From positions 20,558,001 to 20,622,000 of the forward strand of contig JAWZYU010000004.1 in assembly GCA_038380435.1 (NCBI GenBank): 64,000 nucleotides of DNA. The letters are read 5' to 3'. A model generated the notes under the pieces. That model did not search any database and was not told where the DNA came from. It saw only the letters and a program-made list of their open reading frames with translations. This DNA comes from Ryuthela nishihirai. Its lineage: Eukaryota; Arthropoda; Arachnida; Araneae; Heptathelidae. Below are positions 20,580 to 30,769 of the stretch, one piece after another. Each line of letters starts with the position of its first letter. The first letter of the stretch is position 1. The translations under genes were made by a program, and so were the position numbers.

Positions 20580-21310
20580 CCACTACCTTCAAGTCACAAC
20601 AGAGATGCCAGCCATACTTGGTGTATTGAAGACAGTTCAACAGCTGTTTTTATTGATCATGAGGAGTTCGAAATGAAATCACTCGGACATTTACCTTGAG
20701 AAAATTCCATTGTTTAAATTTTGATCCAAGTCCTATTCGTCCTTGGACAGCTCCAGATCGGAAACAAGATCGTTCATTTCTTCTTCGGTGAGAATGTGTG
20801 GTGCAGATGACGCACCGTGGCAGACGTATGAATCATCATTAGACACCGAAGACTGCGGAGAACCCGACATCGGTGCTCTTCATTATCTGAATCGATGGAA
20901 AATTCTTTTGAAGGTTCGGGAACGGGTAGGCCTTCGCTGTGCCGCACTGGTCGGAGAGCAGATTGTATATTCGGGTACGCTATTCTCCACTTCTTAATCC
21001 TTGTGGTGCCTCCAGAAACAGGTGACGTGATTGCAGTCATTTGCGTGATTGCTTGACTCTCTCCAAACCACGTGAACAGCAAACGGCATCTCCACTTTTC
21101 TGCCTTTCAGCCACTTCAGAAGATTTCTTGCACACATACTGCAGCATATGTGTGGGGCTCAGGCCTTGTCCTGGTCCCAGATCTTGCATCCAAAATAGAA
21201 CTCATACGCCGCATTCACTATTGGAGTGATGTCTGTTTCTGGCTTGCAAACGTCACTTTCTCGCAAATGTAACAAAACGTATCTGCACTATTGACACAGT
21301 TACGAGTCAT
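20580..21310 (-). pseudogene. Fragment of a repeated arthropod CxxC-finger ORF (NDLVRDL family)
   Basis: Minus-strand pieces in order: MTRNCVNSADTFCYICEKV (21330-21250; a CxxC pair), RTRPEPHTYAA (a frame-shifted WAPHICC-like block), MPFAV-like CRLLFTWFGESQAITQ, TSPVSGGTTRIKKWRIAYPN, IQSALRPVRHSEGLPVPEPS, FSIDSDNEEH, and after a frame change PHILTEEEMNDLVSDLELSK (about 20795-20735). This order matches a multi-copy family of uncharacterised arthropod and cnidarian proteins that I know from predicted proteomes (CYICGEVTF ... YPNIPSAIRPVPH ... LNDLVRDLNLSK ... AELLGSRLK). The downstream 500 or so residues are missing; only a stop-filled trace continues to about 20580. Function of the family is unknown to me; it behaves like a mobile or amplified gene. 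A SINE-A ends just downstream. Confidence 0.65.
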
Positions 21311-21330
21311 CACTAATGTTGGATTAAAAC

Positions 21331-21910
21331 TGCAAGGATTACTTGTGTTGTACTTATCAAGGTTCAGGGTGTTGTAATTTCATGGTGAAATTAGCCTCCA
21401 ATAAGGGCGAGTCACTCAAAAGACTTGCTCATCCTACGAGACTTCGCTTACAACTAGCAATTGCATCATCTTTTGTCCGCGATGTCATGACTCAACTAAA
21501 TTGTATCAGACAATGATGCAATACCTCCGGGGATTGTGTGTATGGCAGACTGATGCAATACAACGCAATGTGTTGCAATCTGGAGTTTAAAATACAGTGT
21601 TGCGAAATTGTTACCTATGTACTCAATACGGACTGAGTTGTTTATACATGACCATCTCTGACTCTCCTAAACAAGAGCCAATCGACAAATTTTATTATCA
21701 TTTTCGTGTTCAGCACCCCGAAATTAGTAAAGATTGGCTATTTTCATTTCAGTGTTATTAATTTCCCCAGTGTTATTGATCAGACGGTCGTTACCCTTTG
21801 TAACGGGCTATCCTCGAGCCACACCATCCAAAACTTGGGGAGTGTGAGATAAGATCACCCTTAATAAAAAGTAAAGCCTGAAATGTATCCAGACTACATA
21901 CACAATCCTC
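21331..21910. other. Unassigned stretch
   Basis: No motif recognised. It lies upstream (minus sense) of the CxxC fragment and downstream of the RTE copy at 21.9 kb. Confidence 0.35.
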
Positions 21911-23790
21911 AAGCAACCATGGGCTACGGAGTCGCTCAGACTGTAATTTTCCTTATCCTAAGTTACAGCCGTCGCACTTGGGTTGGGTTGGGTTGTTTTA
22001 CCTCTGAGCGGCACTTTTTTGCACACCATGGGCTAAATGGCCAGATCACATGGACCCCGAAGGCTCAGAGAAGGTTGGGGGAGGGGACCCACTGGAACAG
22101 TTGTTGGGAGACAGATGGTAGCCTCCCGTCAAAGCCATCCAGCGTGTTCTTTAACGTGCAACAGGGGGACACGGCTTAACGTCCCATCCGACGGACGGCG
22201 GCCTTTCCAAGCCCATCGGTGTCCCCTACTTACCGTGGGCAGGGCGGGGAATTTTGCGGAGATAAATCTCAACGCTGACCCAGCTGGGACTCGAACCAGG
22301 GAACTACAGATTACGAGCCTGGCACGCTACCGACGGAGCCAACCCCGCCCCCGTCGCACTTGGAACTGCAGGCCAATTTTAACAAGGTCCTGTTTGACAT
22401 TGCTCACCTACGGCATTCTCGATCAGCCCTTTTTATGAGGTTTTTAAGCATGCTCTTCTTTACTTCATTCGCTATCCTGTAGCTCTGCATGTGAGCAATA
22501 TGGCGAAACCGAACCAGTATGCCCTTTACTTAATATCCTGCTAAGTGGCGAATAATGGCTATTTCATCTAATCTCATCCTTACTTACCTAGTCAAACCAC
22601 CAACCAAAGATGCTCCGAGCATTAACCAATAAACATCAGTTTATCTTGCTATTTTGCTTATTAAGAATACAACTATCACTTCCATAGCAAACTTTACAAA
22701 ACACCAAAATATTATGTGGCCTTATTTTAGTGATAAGGTACGCCTATTTATAGAAAACTCCATATATTTTTACCAGCAGTAATCCCTTTTCTCATGCTTT
22801 CCTCATATAGCTCATTTCTAATATTCATCACACAACTCCCTAGATTATTAAATTTAGAAACTTTTTCAAGATCACAAGAACTGAAGCACAGCCTACATGA
22901 CCCATTTTCATTTAAGTTTTCTTTCCATTTATGATCACATTACCTTTTACCAGTCTTATCAACAGCCCCAACAAAAGAGTTTTTTCTGCAGTACAATTTT
23001 ATCAAAAGGGCCAAATCGTCAGCATAATCTAAGTCAGATATTTATAAATCTCTTGACCATCTAAAACAAATCTCTCTGTGTATTTAATTATTTATAGCAT
23101 AATCGATAACCAAACGGAAAGGTGAAAAAATTGCAGCATTGTGGAACTTAGTTTGTAATGGTAAATAAACCACTACAAACTTTACCAACCGTACTCCATG
23201 ACTCAGTGTTGTTACTGAGTACCATCATCACATTAACTAACTTTTCAGCTATACCATAAGACCTCACAATCAAGTTCAAATTGTATCGATAAACAAGATA
23301 AAAAATCTTTGAAAAATACAAAACTAGTACCGTAAGCTTTTGAAGCTCTGAAAATTTCTCAAAAATTTGTCTAAACTACTTTACTACTGATATGACTGTC
23401 TACTTTTTATCCAAAGGTACTATAATCTCAAACGCAGCCTACTTAGAAGGTCCCTTTCTTCCTGAATCTCTTTAGTACACTAACCAGCTTTGTGAAAAAG
23501 TCTAATCACCCTAGGTAAAAATCATGGTAAACTTTTGCTATTTCTAGGTATTTTAGAATCTCAGCATTAAAGGGATTCTTTTAGCCTTTGTGCAACATTT
23601 CGTAAGCTTAAGTTGCAAGACACTTTTAACCAGGTAATGATCAGACGCAATCTTTGCTACCCTGTAAGAAGTTTTTATTAATTAATCGTAAAGCGAGTCA
23701 GTAAATAAGTCAGAAACAAACTCATCTCCATTAACACTAAATCAAAGATTGTGGGTTAGTAGCAGTACGAGGCAGCATTTCCACGGTGCT
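21911..23790 (-). pseudogene. RTE-like LINE, older copy, split by a SINE
   Basis: The plus-strand sequence aligns by eye with the RTE copy at 3.9-5.4 kb. It starts at CCATGGGCTACGGAG (end of ORF), and after the SINE continues with AACAAGGTCCTGTTTGACAT, CAATATGGCGAAACC and the TCATC.AATCTCATCC block. The RT palm, missing from the 3.9-kb copy, is present: the minus strand reads DLDYADDLALLIK at about 23038-23000, so the catalytic YADD is intact although surrounded by stops. Near 23600 AAGTTGCAAGACACTTTTAA matches the 4900 region almost base for base, and 23700-23790 corresponds to the region next to the endonuclease. Many stops and indels. The GAT tail is not kept. Confidence 0.75.
21982..22352 (-). 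mobile_element. SINE-A copy, young, inside the RTE
   Basis: Perfect 11-bp target-site duplication GTCGCACTTGG at 21971-21981 and 22353-22363. Plus-strand start has three TTGGG units, the complement of the (AACCC)n tail. A short deletion is seen where the 38.2-kb copy has GGTATGGCTCTCCCGCACAC. The insertion is in the same orientation as the host LINE. Confidence 0.95.
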
Positions 23791-23857
23791 TTCATTAATA
23801 TTTAACCTATATATTTTTTAATGCGGATTAGTTAGCAGTCTTGCAGGTTAAAAAATG

Positions 23858-24560
23858 GCGATAGTACTAAAGGAGTGTACAACTGAATAACAGCGTGCTG
23901 TTGTGCCCTTTCTGTGATCCAAAGGACGTTCAGCTAGAGATATTCACAAAGAAATGCTTCCAGTATATGGCGAGAACTACGTATTTATCACGTAAGGATG
24001 TTTTCGACTGGATTAAAAAGTTTGCAGAAGGATGATCGAAACTTAAAGACAATGTCAGGTCAGGAAGTCCAATTAAAATTGAGAACAGTGCACTTGTGAG
24101 TCAGATGGAATCGATATTCCTAACCAATAGATGGTAAGGATTGATGATATACTGGATTTTGTGGAATGTTCCCATGGTTTATTAATTTGATTCGATCATT
24201 CATAATGAATGGTAACCTCAAATTTCGAAAGTATGCATGCGATGGGTTCCAAGGAAACGAAAGACCTGAACACAAAAGACTCCGCATGATATTTGTGTTT
24301 GAACACCTCAGCCGCTAAAAGGCAGAATGAGATCACATGTTGGACGGAATTTTTACTGGCGATGAAACGTGGGTTCATCACTTTCAACCAGAATCTAAAT
24401 ATGCATCAATGAATCAATGGAATCAAGAACCTGTTTCACCTCAATAAAGAAGTTTAAGGTTGTGCTGTCAACAGGAAAGGGAATAGTAACTGTATCATAG
24501 GACTGTCATGGTCTCCCTATTGCACATACATGGAATAATTTCGGGACTTAATTCGCAGAA
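23858..24560 (+). pseudogene. mariner transposase remnant
   Basis: Readable blocks across frames: RAVV.FL.SKGRSARDIHKE and MLPVYGENY (HTH region, 23890-23975), RKDVFDWIKKFAEG (about 23990-24035), then MLDGIFTGDETWVHHFQPES (24338-24400), which holds the first catalytic Asp block (GDETWVHH..PESK) of mariner elements, then SMNQWNQEP. The rest is fragmented and no second or third catalytic Asp can be read. No ITRs found. The mariner family is assigned from GDETWVHH and the HTH wording. Confidence 0.8.
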
Positions 24561-24840
24561 AATGACCTGGATCAGAAGAAAGGTACCCCTGAAAATCCAA
24601 TCATCTTATGCGAAATCTCAAACGTGTCCCCTTGCTTCGAAATCCAAAACAAATGTCTTTGTACATTTCATTTTAGCTTCATAATATATATCCGACGCAA
24701 AAATAATTTTAAAAAACAACTATAAAATTTTATTGTATATCGATAATCATTTTCATATTATCTATCCGGTGGAATATATTAGTAATTGGGAAACTGTACT
24801 CAAATCTTATTTTCAAACTCGTAGTAAAACTCGTAGTAAA
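24561..24840. other. AT-rich stretch, probable mariner 3' remains
   Basis: No readable motif. It ends at a set of hairpins beginning near 24820. Confidence 0.3.
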
Positions 24841-24846
24841 ACTCTT

Positions 24847-24907
24847 ACGCGTTTAACGCGAGTAAGTACTCGTAGTTAATACGAGTACTTACTCGCGTTA
24901 AACGCGT
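24847..24907. repeat. Inverted duplication, 28-bp perfect arms, 5-nt spacer
   Basis: Arms 24847-24874 and 24880-24907, each with ACGCGTTTAACGCGAGTAAG or its complement, around GTTAA. Short direct repeats of CTCGTAGTAAAA lie at 24818-24842. Confidence 0.9.
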
Positions 24908-24931
24908 AGTAAAGTACTCGTAATAAAGTAA

Positions 24932-24961
24932 GATACATGTGAAAAAATTTTCACATGTATC
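24932..24961. repeat. Inverted duplication, 14-bp arms, 2-nt spacer
   Basis: GATACATGTGAAAA - AA - TTTTCACATGTATC, only 24 bases beyond the previous fold-back. Confidence 0.85.
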
Positions 24962-24964
24962 GTA

Positions 24965-25066
24965 CCCCGAAACTAAATTCTCGGACCCCCTTCGAAGATA
25001 AATTCTCGAACCTTCCTCTAAACTAAATTCTCAGACCTGTCGAACCTCTCTCCCCCCCCCCCCGAA
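24965..25066. repeat. Degenerate AAATTCTCGGACC repeat and C-run
   Basis: Three loose copies of AACTAAATTCTCGGACC-like sequence at 24969, 24992 and 25019, followed by an 11-12-base C run at 25056. Confidence 0.6.
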
Positions 25067-26260
25067 AAACGCAAGAATCTGGAATGTATTATATTATAAA
25101 GAAACGCTGTATCGCAAAATAGAAATGATCGTTGTCATCGTTCAAAAGTTACTGCTGAACCAAGTCGCTGATGTAAACAAAGTAACATAGGCCCACCGTG
25201 AAAATGTCAAAAGATGGTGATAATTTTCTCAGTGAACGATAACACAACTGAATGAATTCGCAAAGAAAGAAACTAAAACCCTCAAGTAGTTTTATTATTA
25301 CCTTGAGAGTAAAGATAAATTAATTAAGATATCACATTACGATAATAACTCACAAAAATGTGTAACGCAAAATGCTGTTATATTATATTTGTATTTCTTT
25401 GGGAGGCGAGTATGCAGAAGGGGCGGAACGTCTGCAACACACTGCTTATTATCCCTAGAGCTTGTTATTAAATGCTCTAGCAAAATGAAAATATTTGAGT
25501 TGAAATGAAATCTTTCCACTGTTTCTCTAGGGAGAATAAGAACTAGAAGATGTTATCTGTTGCTTACATACATAATTAATAATTGGAAATCCTTCGTGTT
25601 CAGTATTTCTATCAGTTATTTTTGCTTCGATTTTCTAGGTTAATTATATAGAGTGTTTTTACTACGTGCGAAAAATAAATGATCTGCTCTCAATCTTTTC
25701 TCCTGTTCATCAGAACCTTATCTTTAACACAGTAATCAATAAACAGAACAGTTTATTTCGAAGCAAATGAAACATGAAAAGCAATGAGCATCTCCACTTC
25801 GTAATTAAGATTTGCTTTTGGTTTCAAGAGAAAATCCTTGATTAAGCTTCGGAAGATTTTTATCTGGTAGAGACTCGAAATTAATTTTTACCCAACAGAA
25901 TGAAATGGTGCTTTGAACGGTAAAGGGAAAGACTCAGTCTGTTATTTTAAGATGTTCCTCATCAAAATGAGAAAAATTAAAAAAAAAATCAAGCTGTCAA
26001 TTTTAATTGTCAGTTAATGAAAAATGTTCGTTTTTTAAAAATAAAAATGTTGCTTTCTAAAAATAATAGAGAAATTGGATTGATTTGTTATTTTCTGTTC
26101 GCTATTAAAGTTAATGATAAGATTCTTTTATTTTAATATATTACTTGACATTTGAACGCAACCCTTACTCCTTCCAAGAGTTTATGTTTTGCTTTTTAAT
26201 CAAATCGAATTGCTTCAAATTTAAACAATTCGATCTGCAAAATATACTCTTAGGCAAAAA
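25067..26260. other. Long AT-rich stretch without features
   Basis: About 1.2 kb with no SINE box, TIR or coding motif. A 60-codon minus-strand ORF has no known similarity. Confidence 0.4.
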
Positions 26261-26397
26261 AAAAAATTGACGCACCTCAAAGCAAGTGCCCCATTGTAAT
26301 GAAATGTAGCATGTGCAATATGGAGGATGCGATGAAGAAGTAATTACAATATCGCAGCTAAAGGTCTCTTTATTTCAGAAAAGTCATAGCATAAATG

Positions 26398-27380
26398 TTA
26401 CATATTAGTACCTCCTAACGCCACCTCTGGCTGTGATGCACGCTGATATACGGCAAGGCATGGAGTCAAACAAAATTCTGATGTAGCCCTATGAGATTGT
26501 GCCAAGAGTCCTATAATTGCTGCATTAGATTCCCTATATTCCATGATGTCCACAACTGACATCCCAGCATGCCTCCGGACATGCTTGATAGGAGAAAGAT
26601 CCGGGCACCTGGCTGGCCAAGGGAGGGTTGCAACATTATGGTGGCACTCCCCACAGAAGTGAGCCTTGTATGGCCAGGCATTATCCTGCTGGTAAATAGA
26701 TCCTAGTCGACATGACATGAAAGGTAAGACGTCGGCTCACGGGATCTCTTGAACGTATCGCTGTGCTCTCTTAACGTCCCTATTACCAAGACTAAGGGGT
26801 CATAGGAAGTGGCTCCCCACACCAAAACGGTACTAATGCTAGTGGTGTGCTAATCCACAACTGAATCCAAATGTGAGCGCTGCCCAGTCCTCCTCCATAT
26901 GCGAATGCGATGGTCATCTGATCCATGGCAGAATCGTCACTAAAAATGATGCAACACCAGTTAGAGGCCGACCATGATTCCCTGGCTGAACACCACTCCA
27001 GGCGGAGCTGCCGTTGTAGGGTGGTTAATGGAAGACGTCGAAAGGGGGCGACCAGAATGCAGTCCTGCTGCTGCAAGTCATCTCACAAGGGTGTGCGATG
27101 ATACAAGATGCTGAATAAAAGTCACTACATCTCGCTAGATAGTCAACAGCGAAGGTCAACCAGAATCTTTTTGGCATGTATCGTACCCTAACGTACCCAT
27201 TGCTGCCAACACCTTCTCATTGCTTCATCACTACGGCTCAGACGGTTGGTGATCCGTCAGCACGACCAGCTTACTTCTCACAGTCCAATAATGCAGCCAC
27301 TCTCAAATACACCGAAGTGCCATTGAATTAGGTATAGGAGACATTATCCAAATTCAGTACCGCAAGTCCCGCATTTGTGC
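26398..27380 (-). pseudogene. Tc1-like transposase, broken
   Basis: Minus-strand reading downward: LPLTTLQRQLRLEWCSARES and CIIFSDDSAMD (first catalytic Asp, SDES-like, now SDDS; about 26950), AHIWIQLW, then a gap, YQQDNAWPYKAHFC (second Asp; QDNA.PH normal, His lost; about 26680), LPWPARCPDLSPIKHV (the DLSPIEH block with the catalytic Glu changed to Lys; about 26610), ending near 26400 before the poly-A-like tract at 26258. The HTH half upstream (27100-27380) is unreadable. It is related to the copy at 35.5-36.9 kb, and the catalytic Glu change alone would inactivate it. Confidence 0.75.
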
Positions 27381-27996
27381 GCATGCGTGGCTGAAACTCT
27401 GCTCGTGTATAGCTGTCAGTTTTGGCATCCCCAAGCATTCGTCGTGAGAAGCGTAATGGGAAAGGTGCGGGATTTAGATGCATTTGACAGAGGGCAGATC
27501 GTAGGTGCCTGACGGATGGGACACTCGATCTCCGAAATTGTCAACGAACTTGGATTTTCTCGTACGACAGTTTCAAGAGTGTTCCAGGAATATGAAAATT
27601 CCGGCAAAAAACAAGCACCCAGACAAACTGCAAAGGGCAACCAGCCTTCAATGGTCGTGGGCTTCGCCATCTGACCCGTATCGTACAGACCGATAGGGGC
27701 AAGACATCATCTGAAATCACCTCCCATCTGAACATAGGTTCCAGCGGGTGGTCAGTGCACAGACCGTGCAACACTCACTTCATCATCTCGGCTTCGGGAG
27801 CCGACAACCTATGAGAGTCCCACTTCTAATGGCACGACACCGGGCTCAATGCCTTGGCTAGGCTAAAGAACACCGAAACTGGACCATCGAAAATTGGAAA
27901 CGAATAGCCTGGAGTGATGAATCCCGATTTAAATTTCATCACGCTGATGGGAGACTGAGGGTATGGTGCCAATCCCATGAAGCCATGGATCCTGCA

Positions 27997-28089
27997 TGTC
28001 AGGTTGGAACAGTAAAAGCTGGTGGTGGCACAGTGATGACCTGGAGTTCTCAATGTGCCACCACCAGCTTCTACTGTTCCAACCTGACA
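27997..28089. repeat. Inverted duplication, 36-bp arms, 21-nt spacer
   Basis: Arms 27997-28032 and 28054-28089 match inversely at 35 of 36 positions; each has GGTTGGAACAGTA or its complement. The left arm is the normal Tc1 coding strand (VGTVKAGGGT), so the right arm is the added copy. Confidence 0.9.
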
Positions 28090-28108
28090 GTGTTTCAGTT
28101 AACAATCC

Positions 28109-29081
28109 GATAAAATAATCCGCGAACTGTGAAAGCCACCTAGAGTCCAGATTTAAATCCTATCGAAAATCTTGGTCGAGCAGAGTGTTCGGGCTCGTGC
28201 CCAATCAGCGACAACCTTGAAAGAATGACAAGGTCCACAGTGTTCAGTTGGACGTCTGTGTGACTTTTGGTACGTGTACCGATGACTCTCAATTCATCCC
28301 AGTACGTAGAACTCATGGCTGACCATTTACACCCATTTATGGCCATTATGCATCCCAATGGAGCAAGACAACTGTTCAGTTCACAGGTCGAGGATGGCTA
28401 ATGCATGGTTGCATGAGCATTCTGCTGACTTAGAAATAATGAATTTGTCACCTAGAAACCCATATTTAAATCCCATCGAAAATCTTTGCGATACCGTCGA
28501 ACAGAGTGTTCGGGCCCTTGTCCCATCAGCGACGACCTTGAGAGAATTGTGGACAGTTCTGGAGGATGCATTGGTCGCCATACAGTCGCTCAAAAAAGTA
28601 TCCGAACATTATGGTAGATATTTATATATTGCCAGATATTTTTTTTTGAATTCTGTAATCAACCATAGTATTCGGATATTTTTTTGAGCGACTGTACCTG
28701 TGGAACATTCACGCATTCACGCAAGCTTGTGGAGTCCTTGCCACGTAGTGTGGCGGCCGTTATCAAGTCCAGAAGTGGTCCAACACGTTACTAGGTTGCT
28801 ATCCCTAATTCAATGTCACTTCAGTGTATACTCAGTTGTTCATAGTGTCTTCTACGTAGTTGTCGAAGCATGACTAGCGGCAGCTGAAGTGAACTCATCC
28901 GATAACGCAGACAGATTGTTTAGATTGAGCGTCGGACAGCCCTTACTAGCCCACTGGATGAACGATTCAAATGGTAACTCTGTAAACGACCTGGACGTTC
29001 ATTGGCGGTGAAACTTTAGTCATTTGCAAGTCTGGCCAAGAGGGTGCATGCTGGCTTTCACAGTTCGCGGATTATTTTATC
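28109..29081. repeat. 29-bp perfect inverted repeats 0.97 kb apart
   Basis: GATAAAATAATCCGCGAACT... at 28109-28137 is the exact inverse of 29053-29081. Between them are the Tc1 C-terminal part, the direct duplication of the NPIENL block (28138-28250 against 28450-28560) and the MITE. It could be the TIR pair of a deletion derivative, but the left copy sits in the middle of the transposase ORF, so an inverted re-copying of the right end fits better. Confidence 0.75.
28583..28694. mobile_element. 112-bp Tc1/mariner-type MITE at a TA site
   Basis: TIRs CAGTCGCTCAAAAAAGTATC and, inverse at the other end, CAGTCGCTCAAAAAAATATC, extending to about 31 bp with three mismatches. TA flanks at 28581-28582 and 28695-28696. 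Removal restores the host codons LVAI-PVEHS of the Tc1 transposase. No coding capacity. Confidence 0.95.
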
Positions 29082-29340
29082 TTGAAAATGGAAGGAATAA
29101 TGGAATAAAATGGAATATTCAATAATGTATGTATTTTTTAAAAACTCTAAACTGAAACAAGCAATATAATTTATAAAAATTAATTATTTTAATGAGAATT
29201 CATTTCGTCGAAGTTGGACTTCATGTTCTAAGTTCAATTTCTCTTTCAAAAATTCAGTTTAATTGTCATCCATAGCTCGCGGTGGCATAAAAAAGGTGAC
29301 GGGCATAGTTTGCCCTGGCCTGCACTAGGTCGTATAGGGA
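29082..29340. other. AT-rich stretch
   Basis: No feature recognised between the Tc1 region and the RTE fragment. Confidence 0.3.
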
Positions 29341-29627
29341 AGCTGAAATTTGGTCTGACCATTACGATGTTAAAAGTATCTTGCAACTGAAATTTAAGCA
29401 ATGTGGTGCTACAGTTAAAAGAATTGCTTTTAATCCTGAAGCTCTAACAGACCATTTGATATCTAAAACTCATCATGATGAGTTACTCAGTCATTATAAC
29501 GAATGTGGCTTTTTTTACAGTTGAGGGTGAGGATAAATGTGAGTATTTATAACGGTATTGTTTTGGATAAAATGGATTATAGGAGAAGGAGATATTTAAA
29601 TGATGAGGCTAAGCAGCTTATTTCTGA

Positions 29628-30090
29628 GTTGGGTTGGGTTTTTTTACCTCTGAGCGGCACTTTCTTGCACACCATGGGCTAAATGGCCAGGTCACATGGA
29701 CCCCGAAGGCTCAGAGAAGGTTGGGGGAGGGGACCCACTGGAACAGCTGTTGGGAGACAGATGGTAGCCTCCCGTCAATCCAGCGTGTTCACACGCTGGA
29801 TTGACGTCAAAAATATCCTCACAAATCACAGCGTGTCACAAAAAATATCCTCACAAATCCAGCGTGTTCTCTAACGTGCACAGGGTATGGCTCTCCCGCA
29901 CACGGGGCCACGGCTTAACGTTCCATCCGACGGACTGCGGCCTTTCCAAACCCATCGGTGTCCCCTTCTGACCGTGGGCAGGGCGGGGAATTTTGCGGAG
30001 ATAAATCTCAACGCTCACCCAGCTGGGACTCGAACCTGGGAACTACAGATTACGAGCCTGGCGCGCTACCGACTGAGCCACCCCCGCCCC
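29628..30090 (-). mobile_element. SINE-A copy, young, carrying a fold-back insertion
   Basis: Perfect 13-bp target-site duplication AGCTTATTTCTGA at 29615-29627 and 30091-30103. Full length, with box A and box B near 30062-30082 and 30030 (read on the minus strand). It is longer than its relatives because of the extra segment 29776-29870, which repeats part of the SINE and foreign ATATCCTCACAAATC motifs. Inserted opposite to its host LINE. Confidence 0.95.
29774..29870. repeat. Fold-back plus direct duplication inside SINE-A
   Basis: GTCAATCCAGCGTGT (29774-29788) is followed after TC by its inverse (29791-29805), then AAAATATCCTCACAAATC occurs twice (29809 and 29842) with CAGCGTGT after each. 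The normal SINE text resumes at CCAGCGTGTTCTCTAACG. The order suggests several polymerase jumps. Confidence 0.85.
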
Positions 30091-30676
30091 AGCTTATTTC
30101 TGAAAGCAATGAAATAGCTGAGTTGAATCAATCAGATACTGATCGAAACAGATCGCATTACAGAGAACTTCATAAATGTGCAAATGTTAGCAAGTATTAG
30201 TTGAAGGCTGATGAGAATCTTTGGCTTCGTTGCCCTGCTGATAAAGCAGAGGAAACTTCTAGAGACAACAGCCTTGTAACAGTCAACAATAGAGAGTTGT
30301 ATCAGACAATTAATATTTCGTGTAGGAAAAAGCAAAATACCATACGGTGATTGAGGGATAAAAATGGAAAGGTTATTAAAGACGAAACCTTTTCTTTCCT
30401 GCCTAGATAAGCTGATCATTTCAGAGAGATCCTGAAAATATGGCTATTTCTAGTTTGTAAGTAATGGGCTTTAATATCAGACATATTTCATGATACGAAG
30501 TTGCACTGCTGTTCATAATTTAAAGAAGTTGAACAATTCAATTCAATTTTTATTCAACATAGATATGTATCAATACAAAAATTTATAAAATATACCCAGC
30601 TAAAGTAACTGAATACTTTAGCGTTGGTGTATAATTATGACAAAAATATAAATACAAAAAATTAACAAGGCAACAA

Positions 30677-30734
30677 TTGATAATTGAAACAATCAATGAT
30701 GTAGAAAATCATCATTGATTGTTTCAATTATCAA
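30677..30734. repeat. Inverted duplication, 25-bp perfect arms, 8-nt spacer
   Basis: Arms 30677-30701 and 30710-30734 (TTGATAATTGAAACAATCAA and onward) around TAGAAAAT, in the LINE 3' UTR. TCAATGATGTAGAA also occurs directly at 30693 and 30731. Confidence 0.9.
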
Positions 30735-30769
30735 TGATGTAGAAGTCAAAAAATTGGTTTTACATATAG

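Larger units (their letters stand above)
27455..28790 (+). pseudogene. Second Tc1-like transposase, locally scrambled
   Basis: ATG at 27455: MGKVRDLDAFDRGQIVGA starts the HTH domain, then SISEIVNELGFSRTTVSRVF (27525-27580). After frame changes, ALARLKNTETGPSK-like text in shifted frame and NRIAWSDESRFKFHHADGRL (first Asp, about 27910), then DPACQVGT and TVMTW (28000-28040). At that point an inverted duplication, an inverted piece of the element's far end and an early copy of the PYLNPIENL block intrude (27997-28250). The true order resumes at 28255: LNSSQYVELMADHLHPFM-like in shifting frames, QDNCSVHRSR (second Asp, 28360), RNPYLNPIENLCD (third acidic block, DLNPIE with Asp changed to Tyr; 28455), LRELWTVLEDALVAI, a MITE, then PVEHS and the C-terminus to 28790. 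Confidence 0.75.
29341..30450 (+). pseudogene. RTE-like LINE, linker region, split by a SINE
   Basis: Plus-strand blocks: WSDHYDVKSILQLKFKQCG (29350-29410; includes the APE SDH motif), NPEALTDHLISKTHHDELLS and HYNECGF (29435-29510), NDEAKQLISE (29600-29627), then after the SINE SNEIAELNQSDTDR, HYRELHKCAN, NLWLRCPADKAEETSRD and RDKNGKVIKDETF (30350-30395), ending ADHFREILK at 30440. These parallel the linker in the 3992-4897 copy (YHDRLLSHYDSHG, HYRELNK, ADKAEEA) and extend it to the start of the RT domain. In-frame stops at several places. 5' and 3' ends are both missing. Confidence 0.8.
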
